Notes under the pieces: model-generated
Told to the model about the DNA's origin: nothing
The model's input: the letters and a program-made list of their open reading frames with translations, nothing else
Database searches by the model: none
Program-made: the position numbers and the translations under genes
Source: CF-161 sp035259145
Lineage (GTDB): Bacteria; Chloroflexota; Dormibacteria; Dormibacterales; Dormibacteraceae
DNA length: 18,356 nucleotides
Assembly (NCBI GenBank): GCA_035259145.1
Contig: DATFWQ010000048.1
Coordinates: 1 to 18,356, forward strand
Reading direction: 5' to 3'
Shown: positions 6,920 through 14,577 of the stretch, in pieces
Position numbering within the stretch: position 1 is the first letter of the stretch
Layout: every line of letters starts with the position of its first letter

Positions 6920-7810
6920 ATGCCACGTTTGCAGGAAATCCCAGAGCAGCTCAAGCACGGGCCGGTCACCATTGCTTACGCGGAGGGCCTGGGCTTCAGC
7001 CGCCAGCGTCTCCGCGGGCGCAACTGGAGACGGATTGGCTGCGGCACCTACGTCTGGGCGGGCATCGAGCTGGACCCGCACAGCGAGCTGCTGGCGCTGC
7101 ACTGTCGATTGCCGCCAGGATGCGTGTTCTCAGGTCTAACCGCTGCCCGCCTGCACGGCATGGACACGGACGGCAGCTTGGCCGTGGAGGTCACCGTGCC
7201 AACCGGGGTGTCGGTCCGCGCGCGCTGGGGCTTTCGCGTCCAGACGGCTGCGTTGGATCCCACGGCCCTTACCATGCGGGGGCCGCTGCCGGTGACGACA
7301 CCACTTCGCACGTGCTTCGACCTGGCTCGCAGTGTCCCGCTGGTCGACGCTGTCGTGGCCCTCGACAGCGCCCTGCACCGGAAGCTGGTCACCCTCCACG
7401 AACTCCGCGAATACGTTGGTCGAAGCAGCCGCGTGCGTGGCCTCCCTCAGGCGCGGCGGGTCATCGAGCTGCTGGAGCCGGACGTCGAGTCGCCGATGGA
7501 GTCGCGGCTGCGCATGATCCTGGTCTTGGGCGGTCTTCCTCGACCCGAGGTCCAGGTCGAGCTCCGGGACGGCAGAGGCAGCTTCCTGGCACGGCCGGAC
7601 CTGCTTTATCCGGCCGCCCGGCTGGCGATCGAGTATGACGGGACCACGCACCGAGACCACTTAGTGGCCGACAACCGCCGTCAGAACCGCCTGCAGAGGG
7701 CCGGCTACCAGCTGCTTCGCTACACGAGCCCAGACGTATACAACCGCGCCCAAGAGATCCTGGAAGAGGTGCGCACGCAATTGAGCGTCCGAACGAGGCC
7801 CGCGCGCTGA
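6920..7810 (+). CDS. AbiEi-antitoxin-like / DUF559 protein with PD-(D/E)XK nuclease-like C-terminal domain
   Basis: This 296-residue protein belongs to a widespread high-GC family combining an AbiEi-type winged-helix N-terminus with a Vsr/DUF559-type endonuclease fold. The N-terminal part has the segment LGFSRQRLRGRNWRRIGCGTY (residues 24-44) and SGLTAARLHGM (71-81); the middle has VTTPLRTCFDLAR (125-137). The C-terminal core shows ESRLR (194-198), RPDLL with Asp227, AIEYDGTTH (236-244, Glu238, Asp240, His244) and the RLQRAGYQLLRYT strand (258-270), consistent with a restriction-endonuclease-like active site. The start at ATG 6920 is chosen because the family's N-terminus begins there; an upstream in-frame GTG (6887) lacks support. 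No cognate AbiEii-type toxin is adjacent. The gene stands alone between two arrays of the same 41-bp repeat. Biological role unknown. Confidence 0.82.
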   Translation: MPRLQEIPEQLKHGPVTIAYAEGLGFSRQRLRGRNWRRIGCGTYVWAGIELDPHSELLALHCRLPPGCVFSGLTAARLHGMDTDGSLAVEVTVPTGVSVRARWGFRVQTAALDPTALTMRGPLPVTTPLRTCFDLARSVPLVDAVVALDSALHRKLVTLHELREYVGRSSRVRGLPQARRVIELLEPDVESPMESRLRMILVLGGLPRPEVQVELRDGRGSFLARPDLLYPAARLAIEYDGTTHRDHLVADNRRQNRLQRAGYQLLRYTSPDVYNRAQEILEEVRTQLSVRTRPAR

Positions 7811-7938
7811 ACGCCGCATTCGTACAACCGCGGCGCTCCCGGTCCTCGGGAGCTCCACATTCGTAGAAATGCGGCGTTCCCACGCCCGCGGAACCACGCA
7901 TTTGTATAAATGCGGCGGAACCCGGGTCCCTCAGGCGG
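7808..7938. repeat. Downstream array: three tandem 41-bp units (D1-D3)
   Basis: The 8-mer TGAACGCC recurs at 7808-7815, its TGA being the stop of the nuclease-like gene. Three 41-bp units then start at 7816, 7857 and 7898, in the same orientation and period as the upstream array. D1 carries a perfect 7-bp hairpin GCTCCCG/CGGGAGC after the GTAC palindrome; D2 carries GTTCC/GGAAC; D3 has the best first palindrome (GCATTTGTATAAATGC) but its second half diverges to GGAACCCGGGTCCC and runs 8 bp into the 3' end of the nfo gene. The array fills the whole 120-bp gap between the convergent nuclease-like and nfo genes, so its hairpins could also serve as a bidirectional terminator. Confidence 0.85.
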
Positions 7939-8776
7939 CCAGGCGCCGCAGGATCTCCATGTTTGCCGCGTCCGGGCCCTTGCCGTCGAAGCCGGGCACC
8001 TCCAGGATGAAGGGCACCCGCTGCAGCCGTGGGTCATGGAGCAGCGCCCGGAATCCCGCCTCCCCAATCTCGCCCTGGCCGACGTTGGCGTGGCGGTCTC
8101 GGTTGGAGCCCAACCTGGTCTGCGAGTCGTTGCAGTGGATGACCTCCAGCTTCTCCAGCCCCACCACCCGTTCCCACTCGTCCAGAGTCGCGCTGGCGGC
8201 CTCGGGTGTCCGCTCGTCGTAGCCCGACGCGAACGCGTGGCAGGTGTCGAAGCAGGCCGAGATCCGCGGGTCGCGGACGGCGTCCATAATGAGCCGGATC
8301 TCCTCGAAACGAGCGCCCACGCAGCCGCCCATCCCGGCGTTGTTCTCGATCAGCAGGCGAGCCCTCGCAGGATCGGCTCGGTCCATCACCCGCTTCAGGT
8401 GGTCGGTGATTGTGGGCAGAGCCTCCTCAAACCCGACACCCTTGTGGCTGCCCGTGTGGAAGATCACCCCGCCGATGCCCAGCCGGTCAGCGGCCGTCAG
8501 ATAACCCGCCAGCGTGCTCTCGGAGCGCTGCCGGAGAAGAGGATCATCACCTGCCAGATTGATCAGGTAGACCGCGTGAAAATAGAAAGGCGGGTTTCCG
8601 GCCGCCTCCGCAGCGGCTCGAAATCGCTCCACCCGTTCGTCATCGAGCTTCGGAGAGCCCCAGTAGTGCGGTGGGGTCGGGTGGACCTGGATCGCATCGG
8701 CTCCCATCGTAGCCGCCCGCTCGAATGAGAGGTGGAGGCCTCCTGAAGAGTCGACGTGTGCGCCGAGGATGGGCAT
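7931..8776 (-). CDS. nfo: Endonuclease IV (apurinic/apyrimidinic endonuclease)
   Basis: This 281-residue AP_endonuc_2 family enzyme cleaves the DNA backbone 5' of abasic sites in base excision repair. The trinuclear zinc ligand set is present: His67 (FHAVYLINLA), His107 (FHTGSH), Glu144 (LIENNAGMG), Asp177 and His180 (CFDTCHAFASGYD), His214 (VIHCNDSQ), Asp227 and His229 (RDRHANVGQGEIG), and Glu259 (ILEVPG). The N-terminus MPILGAHVDSSGG fits the family start, ATG at 8774-8776. The DNA-contacting loop usually read as NxRxW is replaced by HPTPPHYW (32-39). Its 3' end abuts the 41-bp repeats. It is divergent from the MocA-like gene across a short region containing a perfect inverted repeat. Confidence 0.94.
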   Translation of the reverse strand: MPILGAHVDSSGGLHLSFERAATMGADAIQVHPTPPHYWGSPKLDDERVERFRAAAEAAGNPPFYFHAVYLINLAGDDPLLRQRSESTLAGYLTAADRLGIGGVIFHTGSHKGVGFEEALPTITDHLKRVMDRADPARARLLIENNAGMGGCVGARFEEIRLIMDAVRDPRISACFDTCHAFASGYDERTPEAASATLDEWERVVGLEKLEVIHCNDSQTRLGSNRDRHANVGQGEIGEAGFRALLHDPRLQRVPFILEVPGFDGKGPDAANMEILRRLAA

Positions 8777-8783
8777 CGGACAA

Positions 8784-8802
8784 GTCTGTCACCTGGACAG
8801 AC
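8784..8802. promoter_or_regulatory. Perfect inverted repeat, candidate operator between nfo and the MocA-like gene
   Basis: GTCTGTC (8784-8790) and GACAGAC (8796-8802) form a perfect 7-bp inverted repeat with a 5-nt centre. It starts 7 bp upstream of the nfo start codon and lies 53 bp before the preferred start of the divergent nucleotidyltransferase gene. A second, wider pair GACAAG (8779-8784) and CTTGTC encloses it. Spacing and symmetry suit a dimeric regulator. I could not place convincing -35/-10 elements, and the regulator is unknown. Confidence 0.4.
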
Positions 8803-8855
8803 AGCGGGGCTTGTCTTACCCCGGCAGCGCCCATCTCGGTACATTCCGTGGGTCG

Positions 8856-9785
8856 ATGGTCTACCTCATGTCCGACCTGGACCTCCCGGTCAGGGACCGA
8901 ATCTACCGGGAGCCGGAGGGGCCACACGTGGTGATCGTCAGAGGACGTGACCTCGACGCTGCGCTCGATCACCTGGACGCCCGGCCCGACTGCCGTGCGC
9001 TGGCGGTGATCGGGCTGCCTGCCGAGGTGCCCGACCTGGAGCTGATCAGCGGCCGCCGGCTGCTGGTCGTCGACGGCGACCGGGCGCTGATGAGGGAGTT
9101 CGCGGAAGCAGGCATGGCGGCGGGAGCAGACGTGGAGTGGCTGCACAGCAACCGCCCTGACTTCAACCGTATCGCCACCTGGGCGCTGCCGGTGGGGGCT
9201 GTTGTCCTCGCGGCGGGCTCCGCGTCCAGGATGGGCCGCAACAAGCTGCTCCTTGAAGTGGGCGACCGCGCCCTTGTCTGCCATGTGATCTCAGCCGCTT
9301 CCGAGGGCGGATGCCACGTGATCAACGCAGTCTTCGCGGACGAGGCCGTGCGCATGGCGATCGGCAGCTCCGCAACGTGCATTCACAACCCGGACGCCCC
9401 TTCTGGCCAGGCGTCGTCTCTTCGTGTCGGCCTGCAGTCGATGCCCGAGGAAGTCGCCGGTGCGCTGATCATGCTCGGCGACCAGCCTCTTGTGGGCTCA
9501 CGGACCGTGGGCATGCTGCTAAAGGCGTGGCGGAGAGAGGGGACCCGGCCGGCGGTGGCAGCCTCTTACGGGGGGCGTAGCGACTGGCGTCCGCCGGTCC
9601 TGCTGGATCGTTCGCTGTGGCCCGAGGTGATAACGCTGAATGGAGACGCCGGCGCGCGCCAGCTGTTCGAAGACCGGCCCGAGTTGCTGGATACTGTTCC
9701 TGCCGCCGGGCTGCCCGACGACGTCGACACGCCGGATGACTATGCCAGGATCGTCCACCTCTTCCCTCGACAGGATCAGGTCTGA
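8856..9785 (+). CDS. MocA/MobA-like molybdenum cofactor nucleotidyltransferase with N-terminal extension
   Basis: This is an NTP_transf_3 protein of about 309 residues. From about residue 116 it shows VVLAAGSASRMGRNKLLL, the nucleotide-binding signature of MocA-type CTP:molybdopterin cytidylyltransferases, then ALIMLGDQPLV and the C-terminal DVDTPDDY typical of the family. MocA makes the molybdopterin cytosine dinucleotide cofactor used by CO dehydrogenase-type hydroxylases. MocA is usually near 200 residues, so about 110 residues at the N-terminus are additional, with a VVIVRGRDLDAALDHL strand-helix and RRLLVVDGDRALM; I do not recognise this part. Start: ATG 8856 or ATG 8868. The longer open frame to 8769 would overlap the divergent nfo gene and is disfavoured. 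Its 3' end overlaps the next gene. Confidence 0.8.
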   Translation: MVYLMSDLDLPVRDRIYREPEGPHVVIVRGRDLDAALDHLDARPDCRALAVIGLPAEVPDLELISGRRLLVVDGDRALMREFAEAGMAAGADVEWLHSNRPDFNRIATWALPVGAVVLAAGSASRMGRNKLLLEVGDRALVCHVISAASEGGCHVINAVFADEAVRMAIGSSATCIHNPDAPSGQASSLRVGLQSMPEEVAGALIMLGDQPLVGSRTVGMLLKAWRREGTRPAVAASYGGRSDWRPPVLLDRSLWPEVITLNGDAGARQLFEDRPELLDTVPAAGLPDDVDTPDDYARIVHLFPRQDQV

Positions 9786-10968
9786 CCAGCTGGGCAGGCT
9801 TCGGGCCGGGCTGCCCGCTGTGCTGCGCAGCAACCGCTTCTGGCGGCAGCGGTTGCACGACGTCATGGGGTGGGATGATTTCGAGCGCCTGCCGCTGACC
9901 ACAAAGGCCGACCTGATGGCCGACCAGCAGGCCCACCCACCATTCGGCACCAACCTCACTCACCCAGGCGACCGCTACGTACGAGTGCACCAGACCTCCG
10001 GTTCCAGCGGCGCCCGTCCGCTGCGCTGGCTGGACGACGCCGAGTCGTGGAGCTGGTGGCGCCGGGTCTGGGCCGATCACGTCTACCGCTCTGCGGACGT
10101 CACCCCCGCCGATCGGGTCTTCCTCGCCTTCTCCTTCGGTCCTTTCATCGGCTTCTGGTCCGCCTTCGGCGGCGCCGAGGAGCTGGGTGCACTGGCCATA
10201 TCCGGCGGTGCGATGACCACCGAGCAGCGCATCCGGACGATCGCCGAGGTCGGCGCGACGGTGCTGTGCTGTACGCCGACATACGCCCTGCGCATGGTCG
10301 AGGTCGCGCGGGAGATCGGGGTCGACGTGCCCGGGTCACCGCTCCGCGTCGCGATCCATGCCGGTGAGCCAGGCGCGTCGATCCCCTCCACCCGCGCGGC
10401 GATCGAAGCCGGGTTGGGCGTCCGCTGCTTCGACCACACCGGCATGACCGAACTGGGACCAACGGGCGTGAGCTGCTCGCAGCGCGACGGCGTGCATCTG
10501 ATCGAGTCGGAGTTCATCTTCGAGGAGGTTGACGGCGAGCTGATCGCGACCAACCTCGGTCGTTGGGGCTCGCCCCTGATCCGCTACCGCACCGGCGACC
10601 GCGTCGAGCTGCGCAGGGAGCCTTGCTCATGCGGAAGCCCGTTCGTGAAGGTCGTCGGTGGTCTGCGCGGCCGCCTCGACGACATGTTCACCGTCCGTGG
10701 GGTGAACCTCTACCCATCGCAGGTCGAGGACATAGTGCGGCGGCACCCCGAGGTGGTCGAGTTCATGATCGAGCACAGGCGGCTCCGGCATATGGACGAG
10801 GTGACCCTCCTGGTCGAGACCACGGATGGTCAGTCGCCTCTGGAGCGGCTCAGGAGTGACCTGCGCCAGGCACTCGGCGCTCGGATCAACTGCCGCGAGG
10901 TGCCGGCCGGCACGCTGCCGCGCGCCGAGCTGAAGGCTCAGCGTCTGCGCCGGATCGCCGACCAATGA
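9742..10968 (+). CDS. Phenylacetate-CoA ligase-like (PaaK-type) adenylate-forming enzyme
   Basis: This 408-residue protein is of the PaaK branch of the ANL superfamily, which activates a carboxylic acid with ATP and transfers it to CoA. Motifs seen are the phosphate loop TSGSSGARP, FDHTGMTELGP in the adenylate-binding region, RYRTGDRVEL followed by the metal-site-like cysteine pair CSCG, and GGLRGRLDDMFTVRGVNLYPSQVEDIV, typical of the PaaK C-terminal region. The start at ATG 9742 (an ATG at 9736 is equally possible) lies inside the end of the preceding gene, a 44-bp overlap; the PaaK-like N-terminal helix LDRIRSDQLGRLR begins right after. The stop overlaps the following start as ATGA (10965-10968). 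The acid substrate is not predictable. Confidence 0.85.
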   Translation: MPGSSTSSLDRIRSDQLGRLRAGLPAVLRSNRFWRQRLHDVMGWDDFERLPLTTKADLMADQQAHPPFGTNLTHPGDRYVRVHQTSGSSGARPLRWLDDAESWSWWRRVWADHVYRSADVTPADRVFLAFSFGPFIGFWSAFGGAEELGALAISGGAMTTEQRIRTIAEVGATVLCCTPTYALRMVEVAREIGVDVPGSPLRVAIHAGEPGASIPSTRAAIEAGLGVRCFDHTGMTELGPTGVSCSQRDGVHLIESEFIFEEVDGELIATNLGRWGSPLIRYRTGDRVELRREPCSCGSPFVKVVGGLRGRLDDMFTVRGVNLYPSQVEDIVRRHPEVVEFMIEHRRLRHMDEVTLLVETTDGQSPLERLRSDLRQALGARINCREVPAGTLPRAELKAQRLRRIADQ

Positions 10969-12518
10969 TGCCGGTCTACCGCGAGGAGATGACGCCCGTC
11001 AGCCTTCTCGAGCGTGCCGGCACGGCGCATGCGCGACGCATCGCCGCCGTCGACGGCGAGGTTTCATACACGTTCGCAGAGTGGCGGGCGCGATCACGAC
11101 GCCTGGCTTCCGCTCTACGCCAGGCGGGCCTGCGCAAGGGCGATCGAGTCGCTTTCGTGGCGCTCAACTCGGAGCCGCTTCTGCTGGCGCACTTTGGGGT
11201 CCTGCAGGCTGGAGGCGTGCTGGTCGCGATCAACACGCGGCTGACCGCGGCCGAGGTGGCCTACATCGTGCGCCACTCCGAAAGCCGGCTGCTCTTCCAC
11301 TCGACGGAGCTGGCCGCGCAGCTCGAGGCCGTGCCTGAGACAGTCCAGCGCATCGCGCTCGGCGCCCAGTTCGAGTCTTTCCTCGCCGCGGGCTCGGACG
11401 CGCCTGTCGAGTCCTGGTTGCGGGACGAGTACGAGCTCTGCGCGATCGACTACACGTCAGGAACTACTGGACAGCCAAAGGGCGTCATGTACCACCACCG
11501 CGGTGCCTATCTGAACGCGGTTGCGATGGGGCTGGAGAACCGCCTGACGGCCGGGTCGTCTTTTCTCTGGACGCTGCCGATGTTTCACTGCAACGGCTGG
11601 AGCCACTCGTGGGGCGTGCCCGCAGCCGGTGCCAGGAGCGTCTGCATACCGCGGGTCGACCCACCGCTGGTGTGGAGGCTGCTGGACTCGGAGGGCATAA
11701 CCCACTTCAACGCGGCGCCGACAGTGCTGATCATGCTTGCCAATGACACTGCCGCCCACCGCTTGGCCCGTCGCGTGCGTGTCTGCACAGGTGGCGCCCC
11801 GCCCTCTCCGACCCTGATCTCCCAGATGGACGGCTTCAACGTCGAGCTGATCCACCTGTACGGTCTCACCGAGTGCTACGGGCCGTTCACGATCAACGTG
11901 CCGCCGCCGGGATTCGACGATCTGGACACGGCTACGCGGGCTTCCATGAAGGCGCGCCAGGGCGTGCCTCACTCGCTGGCCGGGGCTGTCCGGGTCGTCG
12001 ATGAGCAGATGCGGGACCGGCCGGCCGACGGCGTGGCAATGGGTGAAGTCGTCCTTCGGGGCAACACCACGATGATGGGCTACTTCAAAGAGGCTTCCGC
12101 GACCGAGGAGGCCTTCTCGGGCGGCTGGTTCCACACTGGGGATGTCGGCGTCATGCACGCCGACGGCTCGATCGAGCTGCGCGATCGCAAGAAGGACGTG
12201 ATCATCTCGGGAGGTGAGAACATCCCGACCATCGAGGTGGAGCAGGCCGTGATGAGCCACCCGGCGGTGCTGGAAGCAGCGGTGATAGCCATTCCCGACG
12301 ATAAGTGGGGAGAGGCGCCCAAAGCGTTTGTCTCCCTCAAACCAGGGCGCTCGGCTTCACCTGACGAGATCATCGAGCACGTGCGCGGGCGCATCGCCCA
12401 CTTCAAGGCGCCCAGGGCGGTCGAGTTCGGCGAGCTCCCGAAGACGTCGACCGGCAAGATTCAGAAGTTCGTGCTGCGCGAGCGGGAGTGGGCAGGACGC
12501 ACGAGGCGGATCAACTGA
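10965..12518 (+). CDS. AMP-binding acyl-CoA synthetase, copy 1
   Basis: This 517-residue ANL acyl-CoA synthetase shows the phosphate loop YTSGTTGQPKG (163-173), MYHHRGAYLNA, WTLPMFHCNGW, HLYGLTECYGP, the GGWFHTGDVGVMHADG motif, the hinge ELRDRKKDVIISGGENI and the catalytic lysine segment PKTSTGKIQKF near the C-terminus. All catalytic pieces are intact. The layout is that of medium/long-chain fatty-acyl or aryl-acid ligases of the FadD3/AlkK kind; the substrate is uncertain. It starts at ATG 10965 (or the adjacent ATG 10968), overlapping the PaaK-like stop. By eye roughly 70% identical to the second synthetase downstream, so the pair arose by duplication. Confidence 0.92.
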   Translation: MMPVYREEMTPVSLLERAGTAHARRIAAVDGEVSYTFAEWRARSRRLASALRQAGLRKGDRVAFVALNSEPLLLAHFGVLQAGGVLVAINTRLTAAEVAYIVRHSESRLLFHSTELAAQLEAVPETVQRIALGAQFESFLAAGSDAPVESWLRDEYELCAIDYTSGTTGQPKGVMYHHRGAYLNAVAMGLENRLTAGSSFLWTLPMFHCNGWSHSWGVPAAGARSVCIPRVDPPLVWRLLDSEGITHFNAAPTVLIMLANDTAAHRLARRVRVCTGGAPPSPTLISQMDGFNVELIHLYGLTECYGPFTINVPPPGFDDLDTATRASMKARQGVPHSLAGAVRVVDEQMRDRPADGVAMGEVVLRGNTTMMGYFKEASATEEAFSGGWFHTGDVGVMHADGSIELRDRKKDVIISGGENIPTIEVEQAVMSHPAVLEAAVIAIPDDKWGEAPKAFVSLKPGRSASPDEIIEHVRGRIAHFKAPRAVEFGELPKTSTGKIQKFVLREREWAGRTRRIN

Positions 12519-12538
12519 GGTCGCAGGGAAACAAACCT

Positions 12539-13006
12539 ATGGTGAGGTGGGCCACCTTCGAAGAGGAGATGCCAGAGATGGCCGTGGCCGGCCTTGAGCT
12601 CCTGTATCAGTTCGGCCCCGGGCTCGGCTATCTGGCCACGATCCGGCGCGACGGCGGACCACGGATCCATCCCGTGTGTCCGACCGTGATCGGTGGTGGG
12701 CTGTATGTCTCCCTGGGCGAGTCCCCCAAGCGAACTGATCTCATGCGCCGTGGTCTGTGCGCGCTGCACACCTTTCCCCGGCCGGACGTCGATGACGAAT
12801 TCTTCGTGGCCGGCCTGGCGAAGCCTGTCGACGCAGCCACCGAGTCCGCGGTGCACCGGGACCTCGCTGAGCGGGGAGTCCGCGAGACCGGCGGCGAGCA
12901 GGCTTTCGAGCTGCTGCTGGAACGAGCACTGTGGGCCAAGTACGGGCCGCGGCCATCCTGGCCGCCCGTTTACACACGCTGGCACGGAAGTTTGGAGGGG
13001 GCCTGA
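12539..13006 (+). CDS. Pyridoxamine 5'-phosphate oxidase-fold (FMN/F420-binding split-barrel) protein
   Basis: This 155-residue small flavin-fold protein has the segment GLGYLATIRRDGGPRIHPVCPTVIGGGLYVSL, in which a beta strand with a GxPRxHPV core is typical of PPOX/split-barrel proteins, then KRTDLMRRGLCALHTF and DDEFFVAGLAKPV. I read it as a flavin- or F420-dependent oxidoreductase-like protein of unknown substrate. The start at ATG 12539 is preferred over an in-frame GTG at 12488 that lies within the preceding synthetase, because AGGGAA sits 8 bp ahead of it and the fold begins shortly after. It sits between two paralogous acyl-CoA synthetases, 20 bp after one and 2 bp before the other, so it is part of that operon. 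Confidence 0.75.
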   Translation: MVRWATFEEEMPEMAVAGLELLYQFGPGLGYLATIRRDGGPRIHPVCPTVIGGGLYVSLGESPKRTDLMRRGLCALHTFPRPDVDDEFFVAGLAKPVDAATESAVHRDLAERGVRETGGEQAFELLLERALWAKYGPRPSWPPVYTRWHGSLEGA

Positions 13007-13008
13007 CG

Positions 13009-14577
13009 GTGATCACTGAGAAGAAGACCGTCGTCTACCGAGAGGAGCTGAGCCCCGTGTCGTTCCTGGAGCGCGCGGGCACAGTTCACGCCGACCGCGT
13101 TGCTGCCATCGACGGAGAACGGCGGTTCACCTATCGCGAGTGGCGTTCACGCTCGCGCCGCCTGGCGCATGCGTTACGGAATGCCGGCCTCCAGAAAGAC
13201 GACCGGATTGCCTTTCTGGCTCTCAACTCGGAGCCGCTTCTGCTCGGCCATTTTGGCGTGTTGCAGGCGGGTGGGATCATCGTCGCGATCAACACGCGGC
13301 TGAGCGCCGAAGAGGTGGGCTACATACTCGACCACTCGGGCTCGAGCATGGTTTTCTTCTCGCCCGAGTTGGAGCCCCTGCTTGCGGACGCGCCCTCCGG
13401 CATCACCAGGATAAGCATCGCCTCCGCCTTCGAGGAGTTCCTGTCCACCGGCTCGGACGACCCGGTCGACTCGTGGCTCGAGGACGAGTACGAAGTGTGC
13501 GCGATCGACTACACGTCGGGCACGACGGGCCGGCCCAAGGGCGTGATGTACCACCATCGTGGGGCCTACCTGAATGCGATCGCAATGGCGATGGACCTGC
13601 GGCTGGATGCAGATTCCAAGTACCTCTGGACGCTGCCCATGTTCCATTGCAACGGCTGGACCTTCACGTGGGCCTGTGCGGCGATAGGCGCGGCCGGCGT
13701 CTGCATCCCGAAGGTCGACCCGACGCTCATCTGGCGCTTGTTCAAGGCAGGTGAGGCGACCCACTTCTGCGGTTCCCCGACTGTTTTGATCATGCTTGTC
13801 AACGACCCCGCAGCAGAACGGCTGGAGAGCCCCGTGCGGCTGCTGACGGCGGCCGCACCGCCTTCGCCCACGATCATCAGCCAGATGGGGGAGCTGAACT
13901 TCCAGCTCGAGCACGTCTATGGTCTGACCGAGACGTACGGGCCATTCACGATCAACGTGCCTCCTCCTGGCTTTGAGCTGCTCGACGCAACCGAGCAGGC
14001 GGGGATGCGCGCCCGCCAGGGGGTGCCCAACCTGCTTGCAGGGGAGGTTCGGGTGGTCGATGAGGCGATGCGCGACGTGCCCGCCGACGGCGAGACGCTG
14101 GGCGAGGTCGTCATGCGCGGCAACGTGGTGATGAAGGGCTACTTCCGCAACGAGGAGGCGACCGCGACTGCGTTTGCGGGCGGTTGGTTCCACAGCGGCG
14201 ACGTGGGCGTTATGCACCCGGACGGCAACATCGAGCTGCGCGACCGCAAGAAGGACATCATCATCTCGGGCGGCGAGAACATCTCGACGATCGAGGTGGA
14301 GCAGGCGGTGGTCAGCCACCCGGCGGTGCTTGAGGCGGCGGTGATCGCGATCCCGGACGAGAAGTGGGGTGAGGTACCCAAAGCGTTCGTGACGCTGAAA
14401 CCGGGCCGGGCGCTCACCGCTGAGGAGCTGGTGGCCCACTGCCGGACGCGGCTGGCTGGCTTTAAGGTGCCGAAGGCTGTGGAGTTCGGGGAGCTGCCAA
14501 AGACGTCGACCGGCAAGGTCCAGAAGTTCGTGCTGCGCGACCGCGAGTGGGGCGGCCGGGAAAAGCGGATCAACTGA
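13009..14577 (+). CDS. AMP-binding acyl-CoA synthetase, copy 2
   Basis: This 522-residue paralog of the synthetase two genes upstream keeps the same motif order: YTSGTTGRPKGVMYHHRG, WTLPMFHCNGW, VYGLTETYGPF, GGWFHSGDVGVMHPDG, ELRDRKKDIIISGGENI and PKTSTGKVQKF. The start is GTG 13009, chosen because GGAGGGGG ends 7 bp before it and the paralog's YREE segment follows at the matching position; an upstream ATG (12931) lies inside the PPOX-fold gene. Differences from copy 1 cluster in the likely acyl-pocket region (for example TFTWACAAIGAAG against SHSWGVPAAGARS), which suggests a different acid substrate. Confidence 0.92.
   Translation: MITEKKTVVYREELSPVSFLERAGTVHADRVAAIDGERRFTYREWRSRSRRLAHALRNAGLQKDDRIAFLALNSEPLLLGHFGVLQAGGIIVAINTRLSAEEVGYILDHSGSSMVFFSPELEPLLADAPSGITRISIASAFEEFLSTGSDDPVDSWLEDEYEVCAIDYTSGTTGRPKGVMYHHRGAYLNAIAMAMDLRLDADSKYLWTLPMFHCNGWTFTWACAAIGAAGVCIPKVDPTLIWRLFKAGEATHFCGSPTVLIMLVNDPAAERLESPVRLLTAAAPPSPTIISQMGELNFQLEHVYGLTETYGPFTINVPPPGFELLDATEQAGMRARQGVPNLLAGEVRVVDEAMRDVPADGETLGEVVMRGNVVMKGYFRNEEATATAFAGGWFHSGDVGVMHPDGNIELRDRKKDIIISGGENISTIEVEQAVVSHPAVLEAAVIAIPDEKWGEVPKAFVTLKPGRALTAEELVAHCRTRLAGFKVPKAVEFGELPKTSTGKVQKFVLRDREWGGREKRIN

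Noticed and set aside
6639..6972. Minus-strand open frames across the upstream repeat array, with repeated peptide pieces such as MPRLYECVVP
   Set aside because: The 41-bp period is not a multiple of three, so the same DNA is read in rotating frames; frames are open only because the repeat lacks stops. No ribosome-binding site.
6679..7938. The 41-bp arrays as a CRISPR array
   Set aside because: Conserved parts are degenerate between copies, the variable tails are only 12-14 bp and tend to pair with their own unit, and there are no cas genes.
8769..8855. Upstream extension of the MocA-like protein to 8769
   Set aside because: It would overlap the start of the divergent nfo gene and run through the candidate operator; the residues show no family similarity.
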